Source: Sphingopyxis sp. FD7
Lineage (GTDB): Bacteria > Pseudomonadota > Alphaproteobacteria > Sphingomonadales > Sphingomonadaceae
Direction of reading: 5' to 3'
Assembly: GCF_003609835.1 (NCBI RefSeq)
Contig: NZ_AP017898.1
Coordinates: forward strand, 2,294,001 to 2,358,000
DNA length: 64,000 nt
The notes under the pieces: generated by a model
The model's database searches: none
What the model saw: the letters and a program-made list of their open reading frames with translations, nothing else
Told to the model about the DNA's origin: nothing
In this document: positions 23,610 through 34,017 of the stretch, in pieces
Position numbering within the stretch: position 1 is the first letter of the stretch
How the letters are laid out: every line of letters starts with the position of its first letter
Program-made: the position numbers and the translations under genes

Positions 23610-25166
23610 CTAACCGCGCGAACGGATCAGGTGATCAAAAGCCGAGAGCGACGCCTTTGACCCCTCGCCCATCGCGATGACGATCTGCTTGTAAGGAACC
23701 GTCGTCGCGTCGCCCGCGGCGAAGATGCCCGGCTGGCTCGTCGCGCCGCGCGCGTCGACCTCGATCTCGCCGCGATCGCTGAGCGCCACCGCATCGCCGA
23801 GCCATTCGGTGTTGGGGATGAGGCCGATCTGGACAAAAATGCCTTCGAGCTCGACGCGATGCTCCTCATCGCTGTTGCGGTCGCGGTAGCGCAGACCGAC
23901 GACCTTCTCGCCGTTGCCGAGCACTTCGGTGGTGAGCGCCGAGGTGACCACCGTGACGTTGGGCAGGCTGCCCAGCTTCGCCTGAAGCACCGCGTCGGCG
24001 CGAAGCTGGGCGTCGAACTCGATCAGGGTCACATGCTGGACGAGTCCCGCGAGGTCGATCGCCGCCTCGACCCCCGAATTGCCGCCGCCGATCACCGCGA
24101 CGCGCTTGCCCTTGAACAAGGGGCCGTCGCAGTGCGGGCAGTATGCGACGCCCTTGTTGCGATATTCGGCCTCGCCGGGGACGCCCATCTGGCGCCAGCG
24201 CGCGCCGGTCGACAGGATCACTGTCCTGCCCCTGACGCTCGCGCCGCTTTTCAGCTTCACCTCATGGAGGCCGTTCGCGCCGCCGGGGATCAGCGCGGCG
24301 GCTTCCTGCGCATTCATGACGTCGACGTCATAATCCTTCACATGCGCTTCCAGTTGCGCCGCGAGCTTCGGGCCTTCGGTGTGCTGGACCGAGACGAAGT
24401 TTTCGATGCCCAGCGTGTCGAGCAGCTGCCCGCCGAAGCGTTCGGCGACGATGCCGGTGCGGATGCCCTTGCGCGCCGCGTAAATCGCCGCCGCGGCGCC
24501 GCCGGGGCCGCCGCCGACGACGAGCACGTCGAACGGCTCTTTCGCCGCGATCTTCTCGGCCGCGCGCTGCGTCGCGCCGGTGTCGAGCTTCGCGACGATC
24601 TGCGCCAGGTCCATGCGGCCCTGTCCGAAGGGTTCGCCGTTCAGGAACACGGCGGGCACCGCCATTACCTGACGGCGTTCGACCTCGTCCTGAAACAGCG
24701 CACCGTCGATCGCGGTGTGGCGGATGTTTGGATTGAGCGCCGCCATGATGTTGAGCGCCTGCACGACATCGGGGCAATTCTGGCACGAGAGCGAAAAGAA
24801 GGTTTCAAAGGTGAAATCGCCTTCCAGGGCGCGCACCGCATCGAGCAGTTCGGCGTCTTCCCTGGGCGGGTGGCCGCCGACGTGGAGCAAGGCGAGGATC
24901 AGCGAGGTGAACTCATGCCCCATTGGCAGGCCCGCGAACACGGCCTCGGCCTTCCCGTCATCGCCGCGGATCGCGAAGGAGGGGCGGCGTGCATCGTCGC
25001 CGTCGAAACGCGCGGTCACGAGGTCCGACTGCGCCGCAACCTCTTCGACAAGGCTGCGCATCTCGGCCGACTTGGGCGAGGCGTCGAGGCTTGCGATCAG
25101 CTCGATCGGACGGCGGAGGTTGCCGAGATAGGATTTGAGCTGGGCGGCCGTGTTGGCGTCGAGCAT
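23610..25166 (-). CDS. ahpF: Alkyl hydroperoxide reductase subunit F
   Basis: This 518-residue flavoprotein passes electrons from NAD(P)H to AhpC. The N-terminal tandem thioredoxin-like domain has the redox pair in SCQNCPDV (C128/C131). It is followed by an FAD site ([19 protein letters not shown]), a second CxxC in AYCPHCDGP, an NAD(P) site ([13 protein letters not shown]) and a C-terminal FAD motif ([15 protein letters not shown]). [11 protein letters not shown] at 25166 is the family's usual start; MPMLD two codons upstream is possible. It lies 129 bases after ahpC on the same strand. Confidence 0.95.
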   Translation of the reverse strand: MLDANTAAQLKSYLGNLRRPIELIASLDASPKSAEMRSLVEEVAAQSDLVTARFDGDDARRPSFAIRGDDGKAEAVFAGLPMGHEFTSLILALLHVGGHPPREDAELLDAVRALEGDFTFETFFSLSCQNCPDVVQALNIMAALNPNIRHTAIDGALFQDEVERRQVMAVPAVFLNGEPFGQGRMDLAQIVAKLDTGATQRAAEKIAAKEPFDVLVVGGGPGGAAAAIYAARKGIRTGIVAERFGGQLLDTLGIENFVSVQHTEGPKLAAQLEAHVKDYDVDVMNAQEAAALIPGGANGLHEVKLKSGASVRGRTVILSTGARWRQMGVPGEAEYRNKGVAYCPHCDGPLFKGKRVAVIGGGNSGVEAAIDLAGLVQHVTLIEFDAQLRADAVLQAKLGSLPNVTVVTSALTTEVLGNGEKVVGLRYRDRNSDEEHRVELEGIFVQIGLIPNTEWLGDAVALSDRGEIEVDARGATSQPGIFAAGDATTVPYKQIVIAMGEGSKASLSAFDHLIRSRG

Positions 25167-25295
25167 CGGCATGGGGAGAGGCTTTCGGACAGGAGCAAGG
25201 GTTCGCCGCGCGGGGGACACGACGAGCGTTATTGGTTTTCTGAGGGTGCAAGGACCGGGCGAGCGCCGCCCGCCCGGTCCTGCCAATCGGTCGGC

Positions 25296-25859
25296 TTAGA
25301 TCTTGCCGACGAGTTCGATCGAGGGGGCGAGCGTTTCGGCGCCTTCTTCCCACTTCGCCGGGCAGACCTGGCCGGGGTTGGCGCGGACATGGACCGCGGC
25401 CTTGATCTTGCGGACCAGTTCCTCGGCGTTGCGGCCGACGCCTTCGCAGGTGATTTCCATCACCTGGATCACGCCGTCGGGATCGACGACGAAGGTTGCG
25501 CGGTCGGCAAGGCCCGAATCTTCGCGCAGCACGCCGAAATTGTTGGCGAGGACGTGGTTCTGGTCGCCCAGCATGTGATAGCTGATCTTGCCGATCGCCG
25601 GCGAGCTGTCGTGCCACGCCTTGTGGCTGAAATGCGTGTCGGTCGACACGGCATAGACTTCGACGCCAAGGGCCTTCAGCGTTTCATACTGGTCGGCGAG
25701 GTCTTCGAGCTCGGTGGGGCAGACGAAGGTGAAATCGGCCGGATAGAAGAAGAAAACCGCCCATTTGCCCTTCACATCGGCGTCGGTCACGGGGACGAAC
25801 TTGCCCTGGTGATAGGAGGTGGCGTTGAACGGCTTGATCGAGCTTCCGATGATACCCAT
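25296..25859 (-). CDS. ahpC: Alkyl hydroperoxide reductase subunit C (peroxiredoxin)
   Basis: This 187-residue 2-Cys peroxiredoxin reduces organic peroxides and H2O2. The peroxidatic Cys is C47 in FTFVCPTE and the resolving Cys is C166 in GQVCPAKW. The length is exactly that of the AhpC group, and AhpF, its reductant, follows downstream. A weak 16-bp inverted repeat (ATCGA/TCGAT, 25968-25983) lies upstream of the start; an OxyR site could not be confirmed and no oxyR gene is adjacent. Confidence 0.97.
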   Translation of the reverse strand: MGIIGSSIKPFNATSYHQGKFVPVTDADVKGKWAVFFFYPADFTFVCPTELEDLADQYETLKALGVEVYAVSTDTHFSHKAWHDSSPAIGKISYHMLGDQNHVLANNFGVLREDSGLADRATFVVDPDGVIQVMEITCEGVGRNAEELVRKIKAAVHVRANPGQVCPAKWEEGAETLAPSIELVGKI

Positions 25860-26020
25860 GGGAGAGTGTTTCCTTTATTGCTGCTGATTGCTGCACTGCA
25901 AAAATACTTGCAGGGGCCAGCTATGCCGAGCGGCCGCCGCACTCAACCCCAATTTTCCGGGCACACTTATCGAAGCAATCGATTAGCGCGATGAATCTTT
26001 GATGCATCCATGATTAAAAC

Positions 26021-26046
26021 GTCATCCCGGCGAAGGCCGGGATGAC
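26021..26046. repeat. Compact family A palindrome
   Basis: GTCATCCCGGC and GCCGGGATGAC with a 4-base GAAG loop form one short hairpin, the minimal form of the repeat at 23498. It lies between the end of the 26072 gene and the ahpC promoter. Confidence 0.85.
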
Positions 26047-26071
26047 GAGGAGGGGTATGCGGCGTTTCGCC

Positions 26072-26365
26072 CTAGCGTGGGGCACCCTGCACAGCGGTCA
26101 TCAGGTCGATCACCTCGGCATCGAAACGGTCGGGCGCGCCGGGGGTGATCTTGCGGAACCGCCGCGCGCAATAGGCAGCGCGTGGACCGAGTTCGCGGAC
26201 GCCGCGAAAGTTGAGCGCGGTCCCCGCCGCGCCGCCGGCGAGGTCGGGCATATCAGTCATCACCGCGCGCACCGTGAAGACCGCGCCGGGTCGAACCTCG
26301 GGCGGATAGCGCGCGTGCCGACTGATGCACAGCGCCAGGTCATCCACTCGCCAATCATCCGTCAT
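26072..26365 (-). CDS. Hypothetical protein, 97 residues
   Basis: The frame starting MTDDWRVDDLALCISRHARYPP (26365) is preferred to the longer one to 26440, whose extra part has no ribosome site. No domain was recognised with certainty; VRPGAVFTVRAVMT suggests a small beta-barrel, and GTALNFRGV and PRAAYCARRFRKI are further conserved-looking blocks. It is upstream of ahpC on the same strand, but a palindromic repeat lies between them. It diverges from purT. Confidence 0.6.
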   Translation of the reverse strand: MTDDWRVDDLALCISRHARYPPEVRPGAVFTVRAVMTDMPDLAGGAAGTALNFRGVRELGPRAAYCARRFRKITPGAPDRFDAEVIDLMTAVQGAPR

Positions 26366-26510
26366 TATCGACCCTCCCGCAGCGTTCACCAGGGTGGTTG
26401 CGCCCAAGCTATCACAAGTTGGCGCGCGGCGCGACGCCATTTGGCCGCTGGCAAAGTCACGGCACGCCGATTAGGAGCGGACGGTGTTCGGACGGGCAAC
26501 GGAGCGCAGC

Positions 26511-27689
26511 ATGACCCCCACCGCAAAAATCCTCCTCTTGGGCTCGGGCGAGCTGGGGCGCGAGTTCGTGATTTCGGCGAAGCGGCTCGGCTGCCATGTC
26601 GTCGCGTGCGACAGCTATGCGGGCGCGCCCGCGATGCAGGTCGCCGACGAAAATGAGGTGTTCTCGATGCTCGACGGCGACGCGCTGCGCGCCGCGATCG
26701 AAAGGCACCGCCCGGACCATATCGTGCCCGAGGTTGAGGCGATCCGCACCGAAATCCTTGCCGAAGTCGAGGCCGAGGGCTTTCATGTCGTCCCCTCGGC
26801 GCGCGCGGCGCAACTGACGATGAACCGCGACGCGATCCGCGACCTCGCCGCGCGCGAGCTGGGCCTCAGGACATCGACCTTCGAATATGCCGAGACGCGC
26901 GAGGAACTCGCCGCCGCGGCGGCGCGCATCGGCTTTCCGCTGGTCGTCAAGCCCGTCATGTCGTCGTCGGGCAAGGGACAGAGCACGGTCAGGGATGCAG
27001 ACGGCATCGGCGCCGCATGGGATTATGCCGCCGCCGGGATGCGCGGCGATCGCCTCCGCGTCATCGCCGAGGCGTTCGTCGATTTCGATTATGAGATCAC
27101 CTTGCTCACCGTGCGGCACAAGGGCGGCGTGACCTTCTGCCCGCCGATCGGGCACCGGCAGGAACGCGGCGACTATCGCGAAAGCTGGCAGCCCGCGGCA
27201 ATGTCGGGCGCCGCGCTGGCGGCGGCCGAGGATATGGCCACCAGGGTCGTCGATGCGCTCGGCGGTTACGGCATTTTCGGCGTCGAGTTTTTCGTGAAGG
27301 GCGACGAGGTCATCTTCTCCGAACTCAGCCCGCGCCCGCACGACACGGGCATGGTGACGCTGATCTCGCAGGATTTGTCGGAGTTCGATCTCCATGCGCG
27401 CGCTATCCTCGGCCTGCCGGTCCCCGCGATCGCGGTTCCGCACGCGAGCGCGAGCGCGGTGCTGCTCGCCGACCGCGACGCGCGCGACTTCGCGATCACC
27501 GGTCTCGCCGATGCGCTGACGCCGCCCGATGCCGAAACCTCGGTCGACGCGCGCATCTTTGGCAAGCCCGTCACGCGGCCCTGGCGCCGCATGGGCGTGG
27601 CGCTGGCGAAGGTCGCGGGCGGGACGACCGACGACGCACGGACGGCGGCCGTGGCGGCGGCGGGGAAGCTGGGGATCGATTACCGATGA
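26511..27689 (+). CDS. purT: Formate-dependent GAR transformylase
   Basis: This 392-residue ATP-grasp enzyme uses formate and ATP to make formyl-GAR in purine synthesis. [21 protein letters not shown] is the N-terminal PurT motif; [17 protein letters not shown] is the ATP-grasp lysine and glycine loop; and [24 protein letters not shown] is the highly conserved metal-binding block. The start at 26511 has GGAG six bases upstream. Its stop overlaps the next start as ATGA. Confidence 0.96.
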   Translation: MTPTAKILLLGSGELGREFVISAKRLGCHVVACDSYAGAPAMQVADENEVFSMLDGDALRAAIERHRPDHIVPEVEAIRTEILAEVEAEGFHVVPSARAAQLTMNRDAIRDLAARELGLRTSTFEYAETREELAAAAARIGFPLVVKPVMSSSGKGQSTVRDADGIGAAWDYAAAGMRGDRLRVIAEAFVDFDYEITLLTVRHKGGVTFCPPIGHRQERGDYRESWQPAAMSGAALAAAEDMATRVVDALGGYGIFGVEFFVKGDEVIFSELSPRPHDTGMVTLISQDLSEFDLHARAILGLPVPAIAVPHASASAVLLADRDARDFAITGLADALTPPDAETSVDARIFGKPVTRPWRRMGVALAKVAGGTTDDARTAAVAAAGKLGIDYR

Positions 27690-28150
27690 CCGTCGCGATC
27701 CGCCGTCTCGGCTCCGGCGACGTGGCCGCAATGCGCGCCCTCAACGCGCTGTATGCCGACGCCTTCGACGATCCGGCAACCTATCGCCGCGATCGTCCCG
27801 ACGACGCATGGCTGGCGCGCCAGCTTGCCAAGGATGCGGTCATCCTGCTTGTCGCCGAGATGGACGGCAACATCGTCGGCGGCCTCACCGCCTATGAGCT
27901 GCCCAAGCTGGAGGCGGCGCGCAGCGAAATCTATCTTTACGATCTCGCGGTCGATGCCGCGCACCGCCGCCGCGGCATCGCCACCGCGCTGATCGCGGAG
28001 CTTCAGCATATCGCCGCCGATACCGGCGCCTGGGCGGTGTTCGTGCAGGCCGACTATGCCGACCCGCCCGCAATCGCCCTCTACACCAAGCTCGGCGTGC
28101 GCGAGGAAGTTCTGCATTTCGACCTGCCCCCGCGGCCGCGCGGCGGATAG
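27686..28150 (+). CDS. GNAT acetyltransferase resembling AAC(3)-I
   Basis: This 154-residue GNAT protein resembles the AAC(3)-I aminoglycoside acetyltransferases along most of its length: [52 protein letters not shown] (with the acetyl-CoA motif RRRGIA), [28 protein letters not shown]. The plasmid-borne members modify gentamicin-type drugs; this copy is chromosomal and translationally coupled to purT (ATGA), with the same base composition as its neighbours, so it is likely native. Whether it acts on aminoglycosides is unknown. Confidence 0.85.
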   Translation: MTVAIRRLGSGDVAAMRALNALYADAFDDPATYRRDRPDDAWLARQLAKDAVILLVAEMDGNIVGGLTAYELPKLEAARSEIYLYDLAVDAAHRRRGIATALIAELQHIAADTGAWAVFVQADYADPPAIALYTKLGVREEVLHFDLPPRPRGG

Positions 28151-28208
28151 GAAGAAAGCGGGAACATCGCGCTAGGCCGCTCGCATCGCCGCTGCTACAC
28201 CCCGCGCC

Positions 28209-31019
28209 ATGTCCGAGAAGAATCATCTCTATCTGGTCGATGGCTCCAGCTACATCTTCCGCGCCTATCACCGCCTACCGCCGCTCACGAACCCAAAGGG
28301 CGTGCCCGTCGGCGCGGTCTATGGCTATACGACGATGCTGTGGAAGCTGGCGAAGGATCTGCACGACGCCGACGGGCCGACGCACCTTGCCGTCATCCTC
28401 GACCATTCGAGCCAGTCGTTCCGCAACGAAATCTACGATCAGTACAAGGCGAACCGGCCCGAGCCGCCCGAAGATCTGGTCCCGCAATTCCCGCTGATCC
28501 GCGACGCGACCCGCGCCTTTTCGCTGCCGTGCATCGAGATGGAAGGGTATGAGGCCGACGACCTGATCGCTTCCTATGCCGAGGCCGCGGTGCGCGAAGG
28601 GTGGGACGTCACCATCGTGTCGTCGGACAAGGATCTGATGCAATTGATCCGCGAACCCGCCGATGGCCCGCACGTCGACATGCTCGACACGATGAAGAAT
28701 GTGCGGATGGGGATCGACGCGGTGAACGAGAAGTTCGGCGTCACCCCCGATCTGGTCGGCGACGTCCTTGCGCTGATGGGCGACAGCGTCGACAATGTCC
28801 CCGGCGTGCGCGGCGTCGGGCCAAAGACCGCGACCAAGCTGATCCAGGAATATGGCAATCTGACCGCCGCGCTCGACGGCGCCGAAACGATGAAGCCCGG
28901 CAAGCTGCGCGAAAATCTGATCGAACATCGGGCCATGGCCGAATTGTCGCGCATCCTGGTCGATCTGAAGCGCGACTGCCCGCTGCCCGATCCGCTCGAC
29001 GCGCTGAAGCTTGGCGCAATCCCGCCCGAACCGCTCAAGCGTTTCCTCGACGAGCATGGCTTCCGCTCGCTGTCGGCAAAGCTCGACCTTGGCACGGCGC
29101 CCTCCGGCCCGCCGACCCTGCCGCGCGCGGGCGCGGCGCCTGTCGCGCCCGACGCTGCGCCATCGACGCCCACCCTGCCGCCGATGCCGTCGATCGACCG
29201 CGCGCTTTATGAAACGGTGACGACGATCGAGGCGCTCGACCGCTGGATCGCCGACGCGCGCGCCGCGCATGTCGTCGCGGTCGATACCGAGACCGCGAGC
29301 CTCGACAGCGTCACCGGACGGCTCGTCGGGGTCAGCCTGTCGACCGGGGCGGGCAAGGCCTGTTACATCCCGCTCGGCCACGGCGGCACCGACATGTTCG
29401 CCGAAAAGCCCGAACAGATCGCGACGAGTGACGCGCTGGCGCGCCTCGGCGCGCTCTTTGCCGACGATGCGGTGCTGAAGGTCGGGCACAACCTCAAATA
29501 TGACATCGGCGTGCTGGCGCAGCACGGGATCGCCATCGCGCCCTATGACGACACGCTGCTGATGAGCTTCGCGCTCGACGCGGGCAAGCACCAGCACGGG
29601 CTGGACGAGCTGGCGAAGCTGCACCTCGATCATGTCTGCCTGTCGTTCAAGGAGGTGTGCGGCACCGGCAAGTCGCAGATCAGCTTCGCCGAAGTGCCGC
29701 TCGATCGCGCGACGCAATATGCCGCCGAGGATGCGGAGGTCGCGTGGCGGCTCTGGAAGCTGCTCAAGCTCCGCCTGCCGATCGAGGGTGGGACGCGCGT
29801 TTACGAGATGGTCGACCGCCCCCTGGCCGCCGTCGTCGAGGGCATGGAACGCGCGGGCATCATGGTCGACCGCGACTATCTGGCCAAGCTGTCGGGCGAG
29901 TTTGCGAACGAGATGCTGCGCATCGAGGGCGAAATCCACGCCCTCGCGGGCCAGCCCTTCGCGATCGGCAGCCCGAAGCAGCTTGGCGAAATCCTGTTCG
30001 ACAAGCTGGGTCTCAAGGGCGGGCGCAAGGGCAAGTCGGGCGACTGGTCGACCGACCAGAATGAGCTCGAACGGCTCGAACGCGACGGGGTGCCGATTGC
30101 GCGCAAGATTCTGGAATGGCGCCAGCTTTCCAAGCTGAAATCGACCTATACCGACGCCTTGCAGGAACAGATCAACGCCACGACCGGGCGCGTCCACACG
30201 AGCTACAGCCTCGTCGGCGCGCAGACGGGGCGGCTGTCGTCGACCGACCCGAACCTTCAGAACATCCCGATCCGCACCGAGGTCGGCCGCCAGATCCGCG
30301 ACGCCTTCATCGCCGCGCCCGGCCATGTGCTGATCGCCGCCGACTATAGCCAGATCGAGCTGCGGCTCGCGGCGCATATGGCCGATGTGCCCGAACTGAA
30401 AGAGGCCTTCGCCCGCGGCGACGACATTCACGCGGCGACCGCGATCGAGCTGTTCGGCGAGGTCAATCGCGACACGCGCGGCAAGGCCAAGACGGTCAAT
30501 TTCTCGATCCTCTATGGCATTTCGCGCTGGGGCCTTGCCGGCCGCCTCGAAATCACCCCCGACGAGGCGCAGGCGCTCATCAGCCGCTATTTCGAGCGTT
30601 TCCCCGGCATTTCGGACTATATCACCGACACGCTCGAAACGGCGCGCGCGCGCGGCTATACCGAGACCTTGTTCGGCCGCAAAACCTGGTTTCCGCGCAT
30701 CAAGGCGGCGAACCAGAATGAACGCGCGGGCAGCGAGCGCGCCGCGATCAACGCGCCGATCCAGGGCACGAGCGCCGACCTCATAAAACGCGCGATGGCG
30801 CGGATGCCGCGCGCGCTGGCCGATGCGGGCCTCGCCGATGTGAAGATGCTGCTCCAGGTCCACGACGAACTGGTGTTCGAGGCGCCCGCGGACAAGGCCG
30901 CGGCCGCTGGCGAGATCATCCGCGCGGTGATGATGGGTGCCGCCGAGCCCGCGCTCAAATTGTCGGTCCCGCTGGAAGTCGAGATCGGGACGGGCAAGAG
31001 CTGGGGCGACGCACATTGA
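28209..31019 (+). CDS. polA: DNA polymerase I
   Basis: This 936-residue enzyme is complete with all three domains. The 5' nuclease domain is at 1-290 (GYEADDLIASYA, VSSDKDLMQLI, GDSVDNVPGVRGVGPKTATK). The 3'-5' exonuclease domain has the active-site DTE intact (D359, E361 in VAVDTETASLD), so proofreading is expected. The family A polymerase has motif A AADYSQIELRLAA, the O-helix region TRGKAKTVNFSILYGIS and motif C VHDELVFEAP. A proline/alanine-rich linker at about 297-330 joins the domains. The stop overlaps the next gene as TTGA. Confidence 0.98.
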   Translation: MSEKNHLYLVDGSSYIFRAYHRLPPLTNPKGVPVGAVYGYTTMLWKLAKDLHDADGPTHLAVILDHSSQSFRNEIYDQYKANRPEPPEDLVPQFPLIRDATRAFSLPCIEMEGYEADDLIASYAEAAVREGWDVTIVSSDKDLMQLIREPADGPHVDMLDTMKNVRMGIDAVNEKFGVTPDLVGDVLALMGDSVDNVPGVRGVGPKTATKLIQEYGNLTAALDGAETMKPGKLRENLIEHRAMAELSRILVDLKRDCPLPDPLDALKLGAIPPEPLKRFLDEHGFRSLSAKLDLGTAPSGPPTLPRAGAAPVAPDAAPSTPTLPPMPSIDRALYETVTTIEALDRWIADARAAHVVAVDTETASLDSVTGRLVGVSLSTGAGKACYIPLGHGGTDMFAEKPEQIATSDALARLGALFADDAVLKVGHNLKYDIGVLAQHGIAIAPYDDTLLMSFALDAGKHQHGLDELAKLHLDHVCLSFKEVCGTGKSQISFAEVPLDRATQYAAEDAEVAWRLWKLLKLRLPIEGGTRVYEMVDRPLAAVVEGMERAGIMVDRDYLAKLSGEFANEMLRIEGEIHALAGQPFAIGSPKQLGEILFDKLGLKGGRKGKSGDWSTDQNELERLERDGVPIARKILEWRQLSKLKSTYTDALQEQINATTGRVHTSYSLVGAQTGRLSSTDPNLQNIPIRTEVGRQIRDAFIAAPGHVLIAADYSQIELRLAAHMADVPELKEAFARGDDIHAATAIELFGEVNRDTRGKAKTVNFSILYGISRWGLAGRLEITPDEAQALISRYFERFPGISDYITDTLETARARGYTETLFGRKTWFPRIKAANQNERAGSERAAINAPIQGTSADLIKRAMARMPRALADAGLADVKMLLQVHDELVFEAPADKAAAAGEIIRAVMMGAAEPALKLSVPLEVEIGTGKSWGDAH

Positions 31020-31507
31020 TCGCTGCCCTGCTGTTCATCGCGGCGCTGTCCGCCGATCCCGCTGCGGCGCCAGCGGCGGATCCAACCGCGCGTCCCGCAC
31101 CGATCGCCGACACCGACCTGCGCGAGTTCGCCGCAATCGCCGGGCGCAAGGTTGCCGGGCGGCCGGTCGGCGGGCCTTATCCGACCGCCGACAAGGTGCT
31201 GCTGATCGCGCGCGACGACAAGGGGTATCCGGTGGTCGCCGCCAGCCTGGGCTTTCCCGTGCGCCAGTCGCTCCCCGCCCCGCCCGACGGGACGCTCGCG
31301 GTGGTGCGGCTGCACCAGCGATCCGAAACGATCGTCCCCGGCCCGACCGCCGACGATCTGGCGTTCGTTGCGGCCAACAAGCTCCCGCTGTTCGTGATCG
31401 GCGAATGGGCCCGGCCCGCGCCGATGTGGGAGGTCGCGTGGGTCGACGGCGCGGTGCGGTTCCGCACCATCGGCGAGGTCGGCGAAATCGGCCCCTGGCG
31501 CGACTGA
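31016..31507 (+). CDS. Hypothetical exported protein, 163 residues
   Basis: It starts at TTG 31016, overlapping the polA stop, so translation is probably coupled. The first 15 residues form a hydrophobic signal peptide (LIAALLFIAALSADPAAA). The mature part is a compact domain without cysteines; blocks such as ADKVLLIARDDKGYPVVAASLG and WEVAWVDGAVRF suggest beta strands. No family was recognised. The location after polA is probably incidental. Confidence 0.65.
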   Translation: MIAALLFIAALSADPAAAPAADPTARPAPIADTDLREFAAIAGRKVAGRPVGGPYPTADKVLLIARDDKGYPVVAASLGFPVRQSLPAPPDGTLAVVRLHQRSETIVPGPTADDLAFVAANKLPLFVIGEWARPAPMWEVAWVDGAVRFRTIGEVGEIGPWRD

Positions 31508-31626
31508 CCGCTGCGTGCATGCGGCGCGGCGCAGACGCCGCCCTTTCGCAAGCCCGACTTTCGCTCTATGACGGCTCGATGACATCCGGCTGGCGCTTTT
31601 GTGACAGACGGCAGCAAAGGGTCCGC

Positions 31627-32301
31627 ATGAGCAAGTTCGAACCCGTCGCCAAGGCGCCGGTCCGCATCCAGCAGAATATCCTCGCGCGCGGCGAACGCCG
31701 CCTGCTCAACTGGCTGTGCGCGCGGTTGCCCGCGTGGGTCACGCCCGACCAGCTCACCGCGCTGGGCTTTGCGGGCGCGGTGCTTGTCGCCGCGGGCTAT
31801 CTGCTCAGCTGGATCGACAGCGAATGGCTGGGGCTTTCGCTTCTCGGCTATATCGTCAACTGGTTCGGCGATTCGCTCGATGGCAGCCTCGCGCGCTGGC
31901 GCGGGATCGAGCGGCCGAACTATGGTTATTTCGTCGACCACAGCGTCGATGCGCTCGCGACATTGCTGATGATCAGCGCGATCGGGATGAGCCCCTATAT
32001 GCGGCTCGACGTCGCGCTGATGGGGGTGATCGGCTATTTCCTGCTGTCGATTCACACCTTTATTTCGGCCAAGATCCTGGGTGAGTTTCGCCTGTCCTAT
32101 ATGGCGGGCGGGCCGACCGAGCTGCGCCTGATGCTGATGGCGATGACCGCGCTGATGCCGGTGATCGGCGGCGGCGACATCGGCGGCACCAATTTTTCGG
32201 CGTTCGACCTGTTCGCGCTGGTCGTGTCAAGCATCCTCGTCACGCTGTTCATTGTCCAGACCTCGACCACTGCGCGGATGCTGCGCCGCCGGGGCGGCTA
32301 G
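31627..32301 (+). CDS. CDP-alcohol phosphatidyltransferase family protein
   Basis: This 224-residue integral membrane enzyme has the exact family motif, D-x2-DG-x2-AR-x8-G-x3-D-x3-D, within GDSLDGSLARWRG and YGYFVDHSVD. This site transfers a phosphatidyl group from a CDP-alcohol with Mg2+. About five or six membrane helices follow. The acceptor alcohol cannot be told from sequence; the N-terminal cytosolic segment (ARGERRLLNWLCARLPAWVTPDQLT) is usual for the family. Start ATG 31627 is chosen over an upstream ATG at about 31579, which would add a tail unlike the family. It converges with pheA. Confidence 0.88.
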   Translation: MSKFEPVAKAPVRIQQNILARGERRLLNWLCARLPAWVTPDQLTALGFAGAVLVAAGYLLSWIDSEWLGLSLLGYIVNWFGDSLDGSLARWRGIERPNYGYFVDHSVDALATLLMISAIGMSPYMRLDVALMGVIGYFLLSIHTFISAKILGEFRLSYMAGGPTELRLMLMAMTALMPVIGGGDIGGTNFSAFDLFALVVSSILVTLFIVQTSTTARMLRRRGG

Positions 32302-32306
32302 CGGGT

Positions 32307-33200
32307 TCAGGGCCGCGGGCGCGCCTGCGCGTAGGTGCCGAGCAGGCGCAGCGACTTGGTCTGGAAATCGAGCTCCTCGAGCGCGCGGTCGACGCGCTCG
32401 TCGCCCGGCGCGCCGACGATGTCGGCGTAAAATTTGGTCGCGGCGAAGCTGCCGCCCGTCTGATAGCTTTCCAGCTTGGTCATGTTGACGCCGTTGGTCG
32501 CAAAGCCGCCGAGCGCCTTGTAAAGCGCCGCGGGGATATTCTTCACCTCGAACATGAAGGTCGTCATCACCGGCCCTTCGATCGCCGAAAAATCGCGCAA
32601 GGGTTCGCGCGCGAGGACGACAAAGCGCGTCATATTGTGATCGGCGTCCTCCATTCCCGTGCCGTGCAGCGTCAGCCCATACAAGTCTGCCGCATGCGGC
32701 GGCGCCAGCGCGGCCAGACCGACCTCGTCGCTGTCGGCGACCCAGGCGGCGGCGCCCGCGGTGTCGCTGTGCGCGACGGGCGCGATATTGTTCGCGCGCA
32801 GCCATTTGCGGCACTGGCCGAGCGCCTGTTCGTGGCTCATCGCGCGCGTCACCGGGCCGAGATTGCGGCTCATCAGCCCATAGCGGATGGGCAGGAAATG
32901 CTCGCCGACGATCGACAGGCCGGATTCGGGCAGCAGGAAATGAATGTCGGCGACGCGCCCGTGCAGGCTGTTCTCGATCGGGATGATCGCGCGGTCGACC
33001 AGGCCTTCGCGCACAGCGTCGATCGCGTCCTCGAACGCATAGCAGGGGAGCGGCAGCGAATTGGGGTCATATTCGCGCGCCGCAAGATCGCTGTTCGCTC
33101 CAGGCGCGCCCTGAAACGCCAGCCCGCGCGCAGGGTCGGCAAGCGCCAATGCGCGCATTTTATCGACCAGATGCTGCGCCGAAGCCGAATAACTGCCCAT
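32307..33200 (-). CDS. pheA: Prephenate dehydratase
   Basis: This 297-residue enzyme converts prephenate to phenylpyruvate. The catalytic domain has AFQGAPGANSDLAA, AIIPIENSLHGRVADIHFLL (active-site Glu-Asn-Ser) and the DNMTRF-like block DADHNMTRFVVLAREPL. A C-terminal ACT domain (TTFMFEVKNIPAALYKALGGFATNGVNMTKLESYQ) should bind phenylalanine for feedback inhibition. There is no chorismate mutase domain, as in other alphaproteobacteria. ATG 33200 is preferred; an upstream in-frame ATG would add a basic, shadow-like tail. Confidence 0.95.
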   Translation of the reverse strand: MGSYSASAQHLVDKMRALALADPARGLAFQGAPGANSDLAAREYDPNSLPLPCYAFEDAIDAVREGLVDRAIIPIENSLHGRVADIHFLLPESGLSIVGEHFLPIRYGLMSRNLGPVTRAMSHEQALGQCRKWLRANNIAPVAHSDTAGAAAWVADSDEVGLAALAPPHAADLYGLTLHGTGMEDADHNMTRFVVLAREPLRDFSAIEGPVMTTFMFEVKNIPAALYKALGGFATNGVNMTKLESYQTGGSFAATKFYADIVGAPGDERVDRALEELDFQTKSLRLLGTYAQARPRP

Positions 33201-33381
33201 GACTGCCTTCCCACGCTGGAACCGCGGCGCATAGCGGCACCGCCTCAACCGCGCAACCGGCGGCCGCGGCGGCGCGTCGGCCGATTTCATCCCCTTGCGC
33301 CGCCGCCGCCGCGCCAGTAAGGGAGCGTCCAAATCACAAAGGCGTCCACCTATGGCCGCCAGCTAACGGGGCTGTTAGAGC

Positions 33382-34017
33382 ATGGACAATCGCAACAATA
33401 CCATTGCCGGCTGGGTGCTGTTCGCCGGCATTTGCGCGCTGGGCCTGACCATCGGGTCGAGCATGTTGTTCGCGACCCATGCTCCGGAAAAACCCGGATA
33501 TCCGATCGAAGACGCCGAAGCCGGTGGAGAAGGCGGCGAATCGGCGGTGCCGCTTGCCAACCTGCTTGCGGCCGCCGATCCGGCGAAGGGCGAAGCGGTG
33601 TTCGCGAAATGCGCGGCGTGCCACACGATCAACGCGGGCGGCGCCAACGGCATCGGTCCCAATCTTTACGGCGCGCTGGGCAAGGCGCACGGCCATGTGC
33701 CCGGCTTTGCCTATTCGGAGGCACTGAAGGGCATTCCCGGCAACTGGGATTTCGCCAGCATGGACGAATGGCTGAAAAGCCCGCGCAAATATGCGCCGGG
33801 AACCAAAATGTCGTTCGCGGGCCTCAGCAGCGCCGAAGATCGCGCGAACCTGATCGTTTACATGAACGCGCAGGGATCGAACCTCCCGCTGCCGCCCGTC
33901 GAAGAGGTCGCGACCGCTGACGCCGCCGCAGGCGCCACTCCGGCAGCCGAAGGCGCCGCCGCCCCGACGGACGCGGCGGCCGAACCCGCCGCTGCACCGA
34001 CCGAAGCGGCGAAATAA
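33382..34017 (+). CDS. Membrane-anchored cytochrome c (CycM-like)
   Basis: This 211-residue protein has an uncleaved N-terminal membrane anchor (residues 8-31), a class I cytochrome c domain with CAACH heme site (C77, C80, H81) and axial Met M143 in TKMSFAG, and a low-complexity Ala/Pro/Glu tail of about 45 residues. Such proteins carry electrons from the bc1 complex to terminal oxidase in the periplasm. The stop overlaps the next cytochrome gene as TAATG. Loss of such a tail would not affect the heme fold. Confidence 0.92.
   Translation: MDNRNNTIAGWVLFAGICALGLTIGSSMLFATHAPEKPGYPIEDAEAGGEGGESAVPLANLLAAADPAKGEAVFAKCAACHTINAGGANGIGPNLYGALGKAHGHVPGFAYSEALKGIPGNWDFASMDEWLKSPRKYAPGTKMSFAGLSSAEDRANLIVYMNAQGSNLPLPPVEEVATADAAAGATPAAEGAAAPTDAAAEPAAAPTEAAK

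Noticed and set aside
25968..25983. OxyR site upstream of ahpC
   Set aside because: The inverted repeat ATCGA/TCGAT is short and lacks the OxyR spacing; not called.
23859..25994. Plus-strand frame of 711 codons over ahpF and ahpC
   Set aside because: It lies opposite two well-identified genes and has no own start signal or domain.
28275..31016. Long open frame antisense to polA (about 913 codons)
   Set aside because: It mirrors the polA coding frame in very GC-rich DNA, has no recognisable domain, and its composition is that of a complementary-strand shadow.
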